DNA from: an uncultured Clostridia bacterium
GTDB taxonomy: Bacteria; Bacillota; Clostridia; TANB77; CAG-508
Assembly (NCBI GenBank): GCA_934122385.1
Contig: CAKOWP010000008.1
Span: forward strand, 1 to 33,953
Direction: 5' to 3'
Length of the DNA stretch: 33,953 bases
A program made the translations under genes and the position numbers. The notes under the pieces were generated by a model. The model saw only the letters and a program-made list of their open reading frames with translations, was not told the origin of the DNA and did no database searches. Of the stretch, positions 1 through 7,319 are shown piece by piece; position 1 is the stretch's first letter, and the number at the start of each line of letters is the position of its first letter.

Positions 1-33
1 TTCATTTTAAAAATGCATAAAAATATTGGAGCA

Positions 34-52
34 GAAAACTTTCAAAGTTTTC
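34..52. other. Perfect 8-bp hairpin with triloop
   Basis: GAAAACTT, loop TCA, AAGTTTTC. It lies beyond the terminator of the gene at 122-2428, and its function is unknown. Similar perfect hairpins with three-base loops occur at 14361-14399 and 23926-23952. Confidence 0.4.
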
Positions 53-80
53 CACCCCAACTATTGACTTTCAGCCAATA

Positions 81-118
81 AAAAACTGTCATCAGGTAAT
101 AAACCAGTGACAGTTTTA
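81..118 (-). terminator. Rho-independent terminator of the coupling ATPase gene
   Basis: The 10-bp stem is AAAACTGTCA / TGACAGTTTT with a 16-base loop. It lies just after the stop codon at 122 and is followed on the minus strand by a run of T. The plus strand also has a T-rich 3' side, so it may work in both directions. Confidence 0.8.
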
Positions 119-121
119 TTT

Positions 122-2428
122 TTAATTTTTCTTTTTATTTCTTAAATTAACAACAATAGCATCTTCATTGTCAAAAATATAATTAGAATCTGTTGTATCA
201 GTTTGAACTGGATCAATTTCATTTCTGGCATCTATAAAGTCCAATTTTTTAGGATTAAATTTCTTTTTAGGTAATCCATTTTCTGTATCTTCAGTTTCAG
301 TAGTAACACCATCTGAATATTTACCAAAATCATAAGTTTTGACCTTTTGGGCTTCTTTATATTTTGATGCAAGATAATTAAGTTTTCCTTGACCAGCCAT
401 TGATTTACCATTGCCACCTCTGATTTTATAAGCACAGTCTTTTTGACCAAGACCTTGTAATTTACCAGGCTTAAAGTATGGAACAAACTTCCATTCAACA
501 CTACCATGTTTAGAATCATATTTCATCTTATCAAAATCAATAGAATTACCCATAGACCATTCTCTTTTTTGTCCAAATTCTACACTCCACCAATCTAGCT
601 CATCCTTAGTTCCGCCACCTGTAAAGATTTTACTAGCACAGTTTGATAAAATTGTTTGTCTAGCACCAGAAACATTTAATTGTTCAAGGTTTTGAGCAGA
701 TATAACGGTACCAATTTTATATTTTCTATACATTGTAAATATAGGTTCTGTAGCTTTGCAAATAAAATCTGGAAATTCATCAATATATAAGAAATTTGGA
801 ACTCTAGATTTTTCAGTACCAGGTCTTCTTAAAACAGCATTTTGCATAGAAATTAAGAAGAAAAGACCAAAAGCTTTATGGTTTGAAGCTCCTAAATCAC
901 CACGTCTAGTGCAAATAAAAGTAATTTCACCATTTTTAAGAGCTTTATCAAAATCAATATTATTATGTCTATTACATAAAATAGATTTTACTCCAGGAAT
1001 TCTTAATAATCTATCAAGAATATCTGCTACAACAGAAATGAAAGTCTCTGTATTGTGTTTATTAGGAGAGTCTTTATAAAAATTATTTTTAAAATAAACA
1101 AGTTGAGTATTATATTTCTCCTTTAATTCTTCATCATGTTCTAGAATTTTACACATTTTCTCTATTAATTCAAAGTTTGTAAACATCTTTAACATATCAT
1201 CTAAGTTTGGTAACATACCTTCATTCATCCTAGGGTACATTTCTTTTAATAATATTGAAACATTTTCAATTGCCTGAATTACTTGAAGCTCTTTAAAAAG
1301 TTCATATTTTGAAATGTCAACCATAGCTTTCATTACTGAAGAAATAGTAATTGCTATTTTATTTATATCATCATAAACAAAAGGATTTAAACCAATTGAA
1401 TTTTTATCTGATGGATCTATTATATTATAAGGTAAACCAAAGTTTTTACAAACACTGATCATATCATCTGAAATCTCTCTATCAGGAGAAAGAACAGTTA
1501 TACCACAATTTCTATATGTAATTTCAGCTGAAGAGTCTAAAATCATTTTTTTCATATAACCTTTATAAACATCTTCTTTACCTGTAGAAGGAATTAACAT
1601 ATTTAAATTAAAGTTAGTATTTAAATAATCATTATCATAAGGCTTATCTAATACAGCAATTCCAGTTTTTAAAGCAGTAAATCCCATTTCTTTAGCTACT
1701 TCTCTAAAGAAAAATTTCCTTTCCAAATCTCTAGCTATCATTGGTTCATAAACTAAAGAGGTTTTCCCAGAACCAGAAGCACCACATACAAATAAAGATT
1801 GATATCTAGAAGCTTCAGGCATTGTTATTTGTGCTGCAGTTTCACTATTTTGGAACATATAAATATCACAAGTATATGGACCATGTCCTTGTTTTTTATC
1901 AGATAAATCAATTCCACCATAATCCCAGATAGATTGAGTCATATCTTTACTATCATTTACTCCAAAGTATAGGAAATTGAATACTTTTGGAATCATTAAT
2001 ACTGGTAACAAAATTGTCAAAGAAGTCATAGCTGGTCGTATTAAATCAGAGAAATTCGTTACTAAATCTACATATCCAGGGTTAAATACAAGTAAAAGCC
2101 ATGCACCCATATTAAGCCATTGTATAAACATCGAAATTGCAATTATACTTAATCCAATAATGTATATATTGAATAAAGTAACTTTTCTACTTTTTGTTGA
2201 AGCAAATTCTGAACTTCCCGAAAATAGAAATGCAAACACAGGACATGCCAATGCAAATGTGTACATTAATGGTCCCCAGTATGAATAAGAAACTCCAGTA
2301 AATAACATTAATAAGAATTCCACAATTCTATCTACTGCAAAATATACGGTTAAAAGTGTTAACACATATGTTGCAAATGTGTTTCTACTAGTTCCTAATT
2401 TCTTTAAAAATTTATCTATTATTTTCAT
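122..2428 (-). CDS. VirD4/TraG-like type IV coupling ATPase
   Basis: This is a 768-residue membrane P-loop ATPase of the VirD4/TraG/TraD coupling-protein family, which in conjugation hands DNA or protein substrates to a type IV secretion channel. Hydrophobic segments lie at about residues 20-43, 52-70, 84-104 and 132-150, followed by the cytoplasmic motor. Walker A is GASGSGKTS at 216-224. Walker B is FLYIDEFPDF at 546-555. A downstream SAQN (577-580) fits the TraM-recognition part of the fold. The C-terminal 70 residues are polar and probably flexible. A purine-rich AAAAAGGGG precedes the ATG. Family membership is well supported by both motifs and the membrane N-terminus. No relaxase, VirB4 or mating-pair gene is present in the window, so its partner is unknown. 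It could be an orphan remnant of an integrated element or a housekeeping translocase of this lineage. Confidence 0.85.
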   Translation of the reverse strand: MKIIDKFLKKLGTSRNTFATYVLTLLTVYFAVDRIVEFLLMLFTGVSYSYWGPLMYTFALACPVFAFLFSGSSEFASTKSRKVTLFNIYIIGLSIIAISMFIQWLNMGAWLLLVFNPGYVDLVTNFSDLIRPAMTSLTILLPVLMIPKVFNFLYFGVNDSKDMTQSIWDYGGIDLSDKKQGHGPYTCDIYMFQNSETAAQITMPEASRYQSLFVCGASGSGKTSLVYEPMIARDLERKFFFREVAKEMGFTALKTGIAVLDKPYDNDYLNTNFNLNMLIPSTGKEDVYKGYMKKMILDSSAEITYRNCGITVLSPDREISDDMISVCKNFGLPYNIIDPSDKNSIGLNPFVYDDINKIAITISSVMKAMVDISKYELFKELQVIQAIENVSILLKEMYPRMNEGMLPNLDDMLKMFTNFELIEKMCKILEHDEELKEKYNTQLVYFKNNFYKDSPNKHNTETFISVVADILDRLLRIPGVKSILCNRHNNIDFDKALKNGEITFICTRRGDLGASNHKAFGLFFLISMQNAVLRRPGTEKSRVPNFLYIDEFPDFICKATEPIFTMYRKYKIGTVISAQNLEQLNVSGARQTILSNCASKIFTGGGTKDELDWWSVEFGQKREWSMGNSIDFDKMKYDSKHGSVEWKFVPYFKPGKLQGLGQKDCAYKIRGGNGKSMAGQGKLNYLASKYKEAQKVKTYDFGKYSDGVTTETEDTENGLPKKKFNPKKLDFIDARNEIDPVQTDTTDSNYIFDNEDAIVVNLRNKKKN

Positions 2429-2608
2429 TATATAATTGCCCCTTTTTATTAATTATATTTTGTTGCTATTTTTTATTATAAGAAAATTTAAAGAATTCTT
2501 ATAATAAAGTATATTTTAATTCTATTACTACATATCTATTATCCTATAAAATGGGCAAAAAAACAAGTGTTTTTGAAAAAAAAGTTGCATAAAACACTAT
2601 AATTTTGA

Positions 2609-3080
2609 TACAATTCATAGCTTTAAAAAAATTTTTGTGTGCAAGTTGCTTCCTCTTAAGGGTTATATATTTGATGTTGTATTCTGTTCATTACGTTTAA
2701 AAAGAAAATCTAAAATACCTAACTGAGCCTCTCTCACTTAGGACAGAAATGTATATATGTATATGATTTTAAACTTTTCGAATGTGATTAGAGCAATATT
2801 AGAATTTCTTAAATAAATTTATGGAAAGCGTTCACGTCGAGCGAAGCGAGGACTAAGTGGAATTATCCATCAATTTATTTTAGAAATTCTTATGTTGCGT
2901 ATTGAACCGAGAAAATGTTTCAAATCATATACATATATACATTTCTGTCGTGAGCATTCCTCAGTTGTTTATTTAAGATTTTCTATTTTTCACTTCAATC
3001 AAACGAATACAACATCAAATATATAACCCTTAAGGGGAAGCAACTTGCACACAAAGTTTTTAAAAGCTGTGAATTGTAAC
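2609..3080. repeat. Element 1: 472-bp near-palindromic repeat (giant hairpin)
   Basis: The two halves are inverted copies centred at about 2844. Perfect stems alternate with unpaired bubbles. Stem 1 is 2636-2684 with 3005-3053 (49 pairs, one of them G.T). Stem 2 is about 2704-2728 with 2965-2989 (a few mismatches). Stem 3 is 2744-2769 with 2922-2947 (26 pairs, perfect). Stem 4 lies at about 2800-2824. The central loop at 2831-2861 carries a small TTCAC-GTC...GAC-GTGGA hairpin around a mirror-symmetric GAGCGAAGCGAG. There is no open reading frame of note. An inverted copy lies at 33393-33862. It fills most of the 724-base gap between the coupling ATPase and yaaL. It could be a non-autonomous mobile element or a structured RNA. 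Exact ends are uncertain by about 15 bases. Confidence 0.9.
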
Positions 3081-3152
3081 ACAATTTTCAGAATAAATTC
3101 AAATAAAGCAACATATAATAATTAAAATTATATAAAAGTGGGGGATGGATTT

Positions 3153-3434
3153 ATGCAAGAAGAATTTAGAAAAGAACAATTAATAAAAGATAAAAGTGAA
3201 TTTGATAAAGAAATTGAATTAATAAGAAATATAATTAAAACAAGAGAAGAATTAAAAAATGACAATAAAAACTTTGAATTTGCCGAAATGGAATTAGTAG
3301 ATTATTATATATATCATATAAAAGCAAACCAAGCAAAACTAAATTATTTACTTAAATTAGCCAAAGCAAATGGAATAACAATAGATAGAATAAACCAATT
3401 AAAATATGAAAATTATGATGAAGAAATAGGATGA
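3153..3434 (+). CDS. yaaL: YaaL-like DUF2508 family protein
   Basis: This is a 93-residue, highly charged, probably all-helical cytoplasmic protein. The stretch KANQAKLNYLLKLAKANGI matches the conserved end of the Bacillus YaaL/DUF2508 family, in which a similar A-K-x-x-x-L-L-K-x-A-K pattern closes the domain. Function is unknown. The ATG at 3153 is preferred over an in-frame GTG at 3138 because GGGG at 3141-3144 is then a correctly spaced ribosome-binding site. The next gene is bofA, the same order as recR-yaaL-bofA in Bacillus, which supports the call. recR is not upstream here; element 1 occupies that position. The call rests on partial sequence similarity plus synteny. Confidence 0.75.
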   Translation: MQEEFRKEQLIKDKSEFDKEIELIRNIIKTREELKNDNKNFEFAEMELVDYYIYHIKANQAKLNYLLKLAKANGITIDRINQLKYENYDEEIG

Positions 3435-3545
3435 AAAATAGATTCTTTGTTGAATTACACCAATAAATATAATTATAAAAATAAATGAATATATGTCCAT
3501 ATTTATTCATACAAATGTATAAATAAAGTTTGAAGAGGGATGAGT

Positions 3546-3803
3546 ATGGATACAAATATAATTACATATTTAGCATGCATATGTTTTTTATTTATTTTTG
3601 GAAGGGTTTTTATAGTTCCAATAAAAAAGATTTTGAAGTTAGTTATTAATTCAATTTTAGGTGGAGTTACAATTTTTTTAATAAATCTTGTTGGGGGAAT
3701 ATGGGGCTTCCATATAGGTCTTAATATTTTTACAAGTATTTTAGTAGGGTTACTTGGACTGCCAGGAGTAGTGTGCTTGGTAATTATAAAGTTATTAATA
3801 TAA
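3546..3803 (+). CDS. bofA: BofA family pro-sigma-K processing inhibitor
   Basis: This is an 85-residue protein with two or three membrane helices. The glycine-rich centre and end (ILGGVTIFLINLVGG, then GLNIFTSILVGLLGLPGV) match the BofA family, whose conserved signature is N-x-x-x-G-x-x-x-G-x-N followed by G-x-x-G-x-P-G. In Bacillus, BofA sits in the outer forespore membrane with SpoIVFA and holds the SpoIVFB protease inactive until engulfment is complete. ATG 3546 is chosen over ATG 3540 because AGAGGG at 3534-3539 would abut the latter. It follows yaaL by 111 bp, probably in one transcript. In Clostridia without SpoIVFB-type control its exact role may differ. Confidence 0.85.
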   Translation: MDTNIITYLACICFLFIFGRVFIVPIKKILKLVINSILGGVTIFLINLVGGIWGFHIGLNIFTSILVGLLGLPGVVCLVIIKLLI

Positions 3804-3825
3804 AAAATTTTGACATATAAAATGC

Positions 3826-3863
3826 ACCCTACTTGTTAACTTTTTTTGGCTAATAAGAAGGGT
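3826..3863. terminator. Hairpin between convergent bofA and pilin-like gene
   Basis: ACCCTACTTGTTA (3826-3838) pairs with TAATAAGAAGGGT (3851-3863): 13 positions with one mismatch and one G.T. The loop contains seven T. It is plausible as a bidirectional terminator between bofA (+) and the gene ending at 3928 (-), but a clear T-run after the stem is missing. Confidence 0.5.
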
Positions 3864-3870
3864 TTACTTC

Positions 3871-3892
3871 ATATATATATATATATATATAT
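3871..3892. repeat. (AT)11 microsatellite
   Basis: Eleven uninterrupted AT units lie in the convergent intergenic region. Such tracts can vary in length by slippage. They are also self-complementary and may add to the neighbouring hairpin. Confidence 0.95.
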
Positions 3893-3927
3893 TCTTTTGT
3901 GCAATATTTGATTTTTATTATTATAGA

Positions 3928-4506
3928 TTAATTATTTGTTGCTGTATCTGTTGACTTTGTATATTCAAACGTCCATTTGTATGCGGTTGTATTGTTTTGA
4001 TTAGTTATACATACACGTAATGTATTATCAGTATTATGTAATTCCCAATAAATCCAATTACTAAATGGATAACTATACCATACTGTGTTACCAAACAGCT
4101 GTTCACCATAAGAATTTATTACACTATCAACATTAGAAATTAAAATTGTTCCAGATGCAGGTAAAGTTGAACCAGTAAGAGTTTTTCTATATATTTTTTT
4201 CCCATCTATCCATGTCCCAATTTCTTTTTCTTCAAGACTATATTGATTTTCATTATTATTATTTCCTCTACTTCCAGCTGTGACAAATTCATTTATTGAA
4301 TTTTCATAATCCGCCAATGTGGTATTTTCTAATGCTTGAGCATTTTCACTTTTTTGTTTTGCGTTATTTGCTTTTTCAAATAAACCTGTTTGCGTTAATA
4401 CAGATATAGAAATTCCTGCTAATATTAATAAAATAATTATTGTAATAACTAATGCGATTAATGTAATTCCTTTAAAAGATTTTGAATTTGTTTTTAAACC
4501 TTTCAT
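3928..4506 (-). CDS. Type IV pilin-like protein with phage-fibre-like C-terminus
   Basis: This is a 192-residue protein. The N-terminus carries a class III prepilin signal: basic leader, then FKG | ITLIALVITIIILLILAG, with expected cleavage after the glycine and a hydrophobic assembly helix (about residues 14-37). Residues 38-75 are a charged helix rich in A, N and K. The C-terminal half contains EIGTWIDGKKIYRKTLTG and ends with WTFEYTKSTDT. The patterns W-x-D-G-K-x-I-Y-R-K and E-Y-T-K-x-T-D are ones I know from receptor-binding or tail-fibre ends of Firmicutes phages. No prepilin peptidase or assembly ATPase is nearby. The upstream GAAGGAG fixes the start. It probably is an orphan surface pseudopilin displaying a binding head. 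The C-terminal parallel is from memory. Confidence 0.7.
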   Translation of the reverse strand: MKGLKTNSKSFKGITLIALVITIIILLILAGISISVLTQTGLFEKANNAKQKSENAQALENTTLADYENSINEFVTAGSRGNNNNENQYSLEEKEIGTWIDGKKIYRKTLTGSTLPASGTILISNVDSVINSYGEQLFGNTVWYSYPFSNWIYWELHNTDNTLRVCITNQNNTTAYKWTFEYTKSTDTATNN

Positions 4507-4610
4507 TTTCTAAACACTCCTTCTTCTTTGGTTTAAAGTTTTTTTATTGTTTTTTTAAAATTAAAAGACTATTATATCAATATATTTTTGAAAAATTTTT
4601 CATCCAAAAT

Positions 4611-4632
4611 AGCGAGAGAAACTCGCTCTTTT
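4611..4632 (+). terminator. Terminator-like hairpin in the leader of the XRE gene
   Basis: AGCGAG, loop AGAAA, CTCGCT, then CTTTT. It lies 55 bases upstream of the chosen start of the XRE regulator. It may terminate or attenuate transcription into that gene. It is short and its T-run is interrupted. Confidence 0.4.
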
Positions 4633-4686
4633 AAAAAGATTTTATCATACAATAAAAAAGTAGTCAATGAAGTTAGGAGAAAAACA

Positions 4687-4926
4687 TTGAAAAAGTATGA
4701 AAATAAAAATAATGTTATAGGAAATCTAATAAAAGAATATAGAGAAAATTCAAAATTATCTAAAACGGAAGTTAGTAGACAACTACAATTACATGCTGTT
4801 TATATTGATCGCACGGAATTAAATAGAATGGAAGAAGGGAGAATGATTGTAAAAGATTTTGAACTTATTGCTTTATGCAAAGTACTAAAAATTCCATTTG
4901 AAAAATTATCAGACCTCATAGAATAA
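4687..4926 (+). CDS. Small XRE-family helix-turn-helix regulator
   Basis: This is a 79-residue protein that is essentially one Cro/CI-type HTH domain: IGNLIKEYRENSKLSKTEVS (helices 1-2), then the recognition region through RTELNRMEEGRMIVKDFELI and the closing LCKVLKIPFEKLSDLI. It presumably binds operator DNA as a dimer. The TTG at 4687 is chosen because AGGAG lies seven bases upstream. A longer reading from TTG 4588 lacks a ribosome-binding site and would read through the hairpin at 4611. It stands alone, with a convergent glmS behind it and a divergent pilin-like gene before it. The shared upstream region with the pilin-like gene makes that gene a possible target, but this is inference. Confidence 0.75.
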   Translation: MKKYENKNNVIGNLIKEYRENSKLSKTEVSRQLQLHAVYIDRTELNRMEEGRMIVKDFELIALCKVLKIPFEKLSDLIE

Positions 4927-4961
4927 ATGAAATTTTATAGGGCTTATATTAATTAAAAAAA

Positions 4962-5027
4962 CGGGATTGAAGACCCGTCCCCCAATCCCGAAAAAAACAG
5001 GAAAGAAGACATGCGTCCTCAATCCTG
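4962..5027. repeat. Two tandem REP-like palindromes; glmS terminator
   Basis: Unit 1 (4962-4990) is CGGGATTG...CAATCCCG. Unit 2 (4998-5027) is CAGGA...TCCTG with similar interior bases. Read on the minus strand both follow a pattern GGATTG-R-GGAC...GTCTTC...TCC. A third relative lies at 26247-26271 downstream of rnr. Unit 2 is followed on both strands by seven T and directly follows the glmS stop codon, so it should terminate glmS (-) and the XRE gene (+). Confidence 0.75.
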
Positions 5028-5035
5028 ATTTTTTT

Positions 5036-6877
5036 CTATTCAACTGTAACTGATTTTGCTAAGTTTCTAGGCTTATCAACATCCAGACCTTTTTCCTTAG
5101 AAATATGATAAGCAAGTAATTGTAATGGAACAATTGACAAAATAGGAGAAACAAAACAATTTGTTTCAGGGATATCAATTACAACATCAAACATACTCTT
5201 ATCAATATCTTGGTTAGAAACAACCAAAGTTTTAGCACCACGAGTAATAACCTCTTGAATATTACTTACAGTCTTTTTAACTAAATCTTTATCAGTCATA
5301 ACACCAATAACAGTAACACCATTCTCAATTAAAGCAATAGAACCATGTTTAAGTTCTCCTGCAGGATAACTTTCTGAATGGATATAAGAAATTTCTTTTA
5401 ATTTCAAAGAACCTTCTCTTGCAACTGTTTCATCAATGCCTCTACCAAGGAAGAAAACATCTTTTTCTTGATAGATTTTTTTAGCAAATTTTGTAACCTC
5501 TTCGTCACATTTTAAAACTTCTTCTATTTTTTTAGGTAACTCTAAAATATTTTTCTTAATATCAACTAATAAACCTTCGTTAGCTGTTCCAAGTATTTCT
5601 GCAAAATAAATTGCTAAAATAGTCATTAAAACAACTTGAGAAGTATAAGCTTTTGTAGAAGCAACTGCTATTTCTGGTCCAGCATGTGTATAAATTGAAT
5701 AATCTGCTTCTCTTGTTATAGAACTTCCAATTACATTAGTAACTGCAATAGTTTTAGCACCTTTTTCTTTTGATAATTTTAATGCTGCTATTGTATCTGC
5801 AGTTTCACCAGATTGAGATAAGAAAATACATAAAGTTTTGTCATCTATAATTGGATCTCTATATCTAAATTCTGATGCAATATCGACTTCTGTAGGAATT
5901 CTACAAAGTTTTTCAATAGAATTTTTTCCTGTAAGACCTGCATGCATTGCAGTACCACAAGCTACAATATAAATTTTATTTAAGCTTGATAAATATTCTT
6001 TTGTAAATTTAAGTTCATCAAATTCACATTTTGAATTTACATTTATTTTAGCACCTATTGTCTCTCTAATGGCAGTAGGTTGTTCAAAAATTTCTTTTAA
6101 CATGAAATCGTCATAGCCTTCTTTTTCAGCTGCTGTAGCATTCCATTCAATAGACTGAGTTTTCTTTTCAATTTCATTTAAATCTTTATCATAAAATTTT
6201 GCAGAATCTTTTGTTAAAACAACAAATTCTAAGTCATTTAAAAGATAAAAATCTTTTGTGTAAGAAAGTATAGCTGGTATATCTGAAGATAAATATTTTT
6301 CGTCCTCACAAGTTCCTATAACTAATGGGCTATCTTGTCTTACAACTATCATATTATCAGGGTAAAGACTTGAAATAACTTCAAGTGCAAAACTTCCTTT
6401 TAAATCTAAACAAGCATTTTTTACAGCTCTTAAAAATTTTAAATCATCATTTTCTGTATCTTTTGTAAAATAATAATGTATTAAGTTAGGGAGAACTTCT
6501 GTATCTGTTTGAGAATAGAATGTATATCCTTTTTCTGTTAAAAATTTTCTTAATTCATTGTAATTTTCAATAATTCCGTTATGAACTACACTAAATGTTT
6601 TTGAATTATCTTGATGAGGGTGAGAGTTCTCCTTTGATGGCTTTCCATGTGTTGCCCATCTTGTATGAGCAATACCAATAGTTCCTTCTAATTTATCAAT
6701 TCCGTCTAAATTTGATAAGTTTTTAACTCTTCCTTTATCTTTCATTATTGATAATCCATTTTTTTCGATTGTTGAAATACCAGCAGAGTCATATCCTCTG
6801 TATTCCAATCTTGTTAGCCCTGCTAAAAGAATAGGGCATGCTTTTTTTGTTCCTATGTAACCTACAATTCCACACAT
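5036..6877 (-). CDS. glmS: Glucosamine-6-phosphate synthase (isomerising)
   Basis: This is a complete 613-residue enzyme that makes glucosamine-6-phosphate from fructose-6-phosphate and glutamine, the entry step to UDP-GlcNAc and so to peptidoglycan. It begins MCGIVGYIG, with Cys2 as the N-terminal nucleophile of the class II glutaminase domain (about 1-220, including HTRWATHGKPS and GIIENY). Two SIS sugar-isomerase domains follow (about 285-425 and 455-600), with SQSGETADT and STKAYTSQ in the first. The end DKPRNLAKSVTVE is the expected C-terminal catalytic tail. AGGAGG precedes the ATG. Expression is almost certainly controlled by the glmS ribozyme upstream. It is transcribed alone, divergently from uvrC. 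Confidence 0.98.
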   Translation of the reverse strand: MCGIVGYIGTKKACPILLAGLTRLEYRGYDSAGISTIEKNGLSIMKDKGRVKNLSNLDGIDKLEGTIGIAHTRWATHGKPSKENSHPHQDNSKTFSVVHNGIIENYNELRKFLTEKGYTFYSQTDTEVLPNLIHYYFTKDTENDDLKFLRAVKNACLDLKGSFALEVISSLYPDNMIVVRQDSPLVIGTCEDEKYLSSDIPAILSYTKDFYLLNDLEFVVLTKDSAKFYDKDLNEIEKKTQSIEWNATAAEKEGYDDFMLKEIFEQPTAIRETIGAKINVNSKCEFDELKFTKEYLSSLNKIYIVACGTAMHAGLTGKNSIEKLCRIPTEVDIASEFRYRDPIIDDKTLCIFLSQSGETADTIAALKLSKEKGAKTIAVTNVIGSSITREADYSIYTHAGPEIAVASTKAYTSQVVLMTILAIYFAEILGTANEGLLVDIKKNILELPKKIEEVLKCDEEVTKFAKKIYQEKDVFFLGRGIDETVAREGSLKLKEISYIHSESYPAGELKHGSIALIENGVTVIGVMTDKDLVKKTVSNIQEVITRGAKTLVVSNQDIDKSMFDVVIDIPETNCFVSPILSIVPLQLLAYHISKEKGLDVDKPRNLAKSVTVE

Positions 6878-7061
6878 AATTTAAATCCTCCTAAATATAT
6901 ATTGAAAATTTTTAAAAATTAATTTGATACATTAACACATCAAAATAAAATTGATAGAGTTAAAATATCTGAATCAATATTTTTAAAATTTATGGAATTG
7001 AAAGTATGCAAACTTAAAATATTAACTTCTGTTCTAATATTACTATTAGTTTTTAATTAAT

Positions 7062-7160
7062 ACTGATGACCTTAAGTAAAAGCCACTAGAGCATCCGCCG
7101 AATTTTTCGATAACTCTAGACCTCGTCAACCTCCTGAAAATAGTGGTCCTGGCGCTTGAT
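7062..7160 (-). ncRNA. glmS ribozyme (GlcN6P-responsive self-cleaving riboswitch)
   Basis: On the minus strand, starting near 7156, the conserved core reads AGCGCC (cleavage expected between A7156 and G7155), then GTTGACGAGG (7130-7121), TTATCGAA and TTCGGCGGATG. TCTAGAG / CTCTAGT (about 7119-7113 and 7090-7084) pair across the core. These are the invariant blocks of the glmS ribozyme. It lies in the 5' leader about 190 bases ahead of the glmS start. Glucosamine-6-phosphate acts as the catalytic cofactor. Cleavage destabilises the mRNA and lowers GlmS. The 3' (P3-P4) limit is approximate. The bases from 6892 to 7061 hold no gene. Confidence 0.95.
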
Positions 7161-7207
7161 AAATAACTCCTTTCTTGATATTTTTATGCATCTTTCAATT
7201 TTACTTT

Positions 7208-7239
7208 ATTATATTACATCAAAAGAAAAATTTGTGCAA
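7208..7239 (-). promoter_or_regulatory. Sigma-A promoter of the glmS ribozyme transcript
   Basis: TTGCAC (7239-7234), 17-bp spacer, TAATAT (7216-7211). An overlapping TATAAT at 7213-7208 is a possible alternative -10. Transcription would begin near 7204, about 48 bases before the ribozyme cleavage site. Confidence 0.7.
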
Positions 7240-7259
7240 GTACTTTACAAAAAATAATC

Positions 7260-7289
7260 TTGATTTAATACTAACTTATAATGTATAAT
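7260..7289 (+). promoter_or_regulatory. Sigma-A promoter of uvrC
   Basis: TTGATT (7260-7265), 18-bp spacer, TATAAT (7284-7289). A second TATAAT lies at 7277-7282. The promoter overlaps an in-frame ATG at 7281, which argues that uvrC starts later, at 7320. Confidence 0.65.
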
Positions 7290-7319
7290 AAATATAGAAA
7301 AAATAAAGAAGGAATTAAA

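Noticed and set aside
2609..3080. Element 1 as a CRISPR array, tRNA cluster or attachment site
   Set aside because: There are no spaced direct repeats, no tRNA cloverleaf and no integrase; the structure is a single inverted repeat.
4588..4686. N-terminal extension of the XRE regulator from TTG 4588
   Set aside because: It has no ribosome-binding site, would be read through a terminator-like hairpin, and the HTH domain is complete from TTG 4687.
7281..7319. uvrC start at ATG 7281
   Set aside because: It lies within the uvrC -10 region and lacks a ribosome-binding site; ATG 7320 has GAAGG and matches family length.
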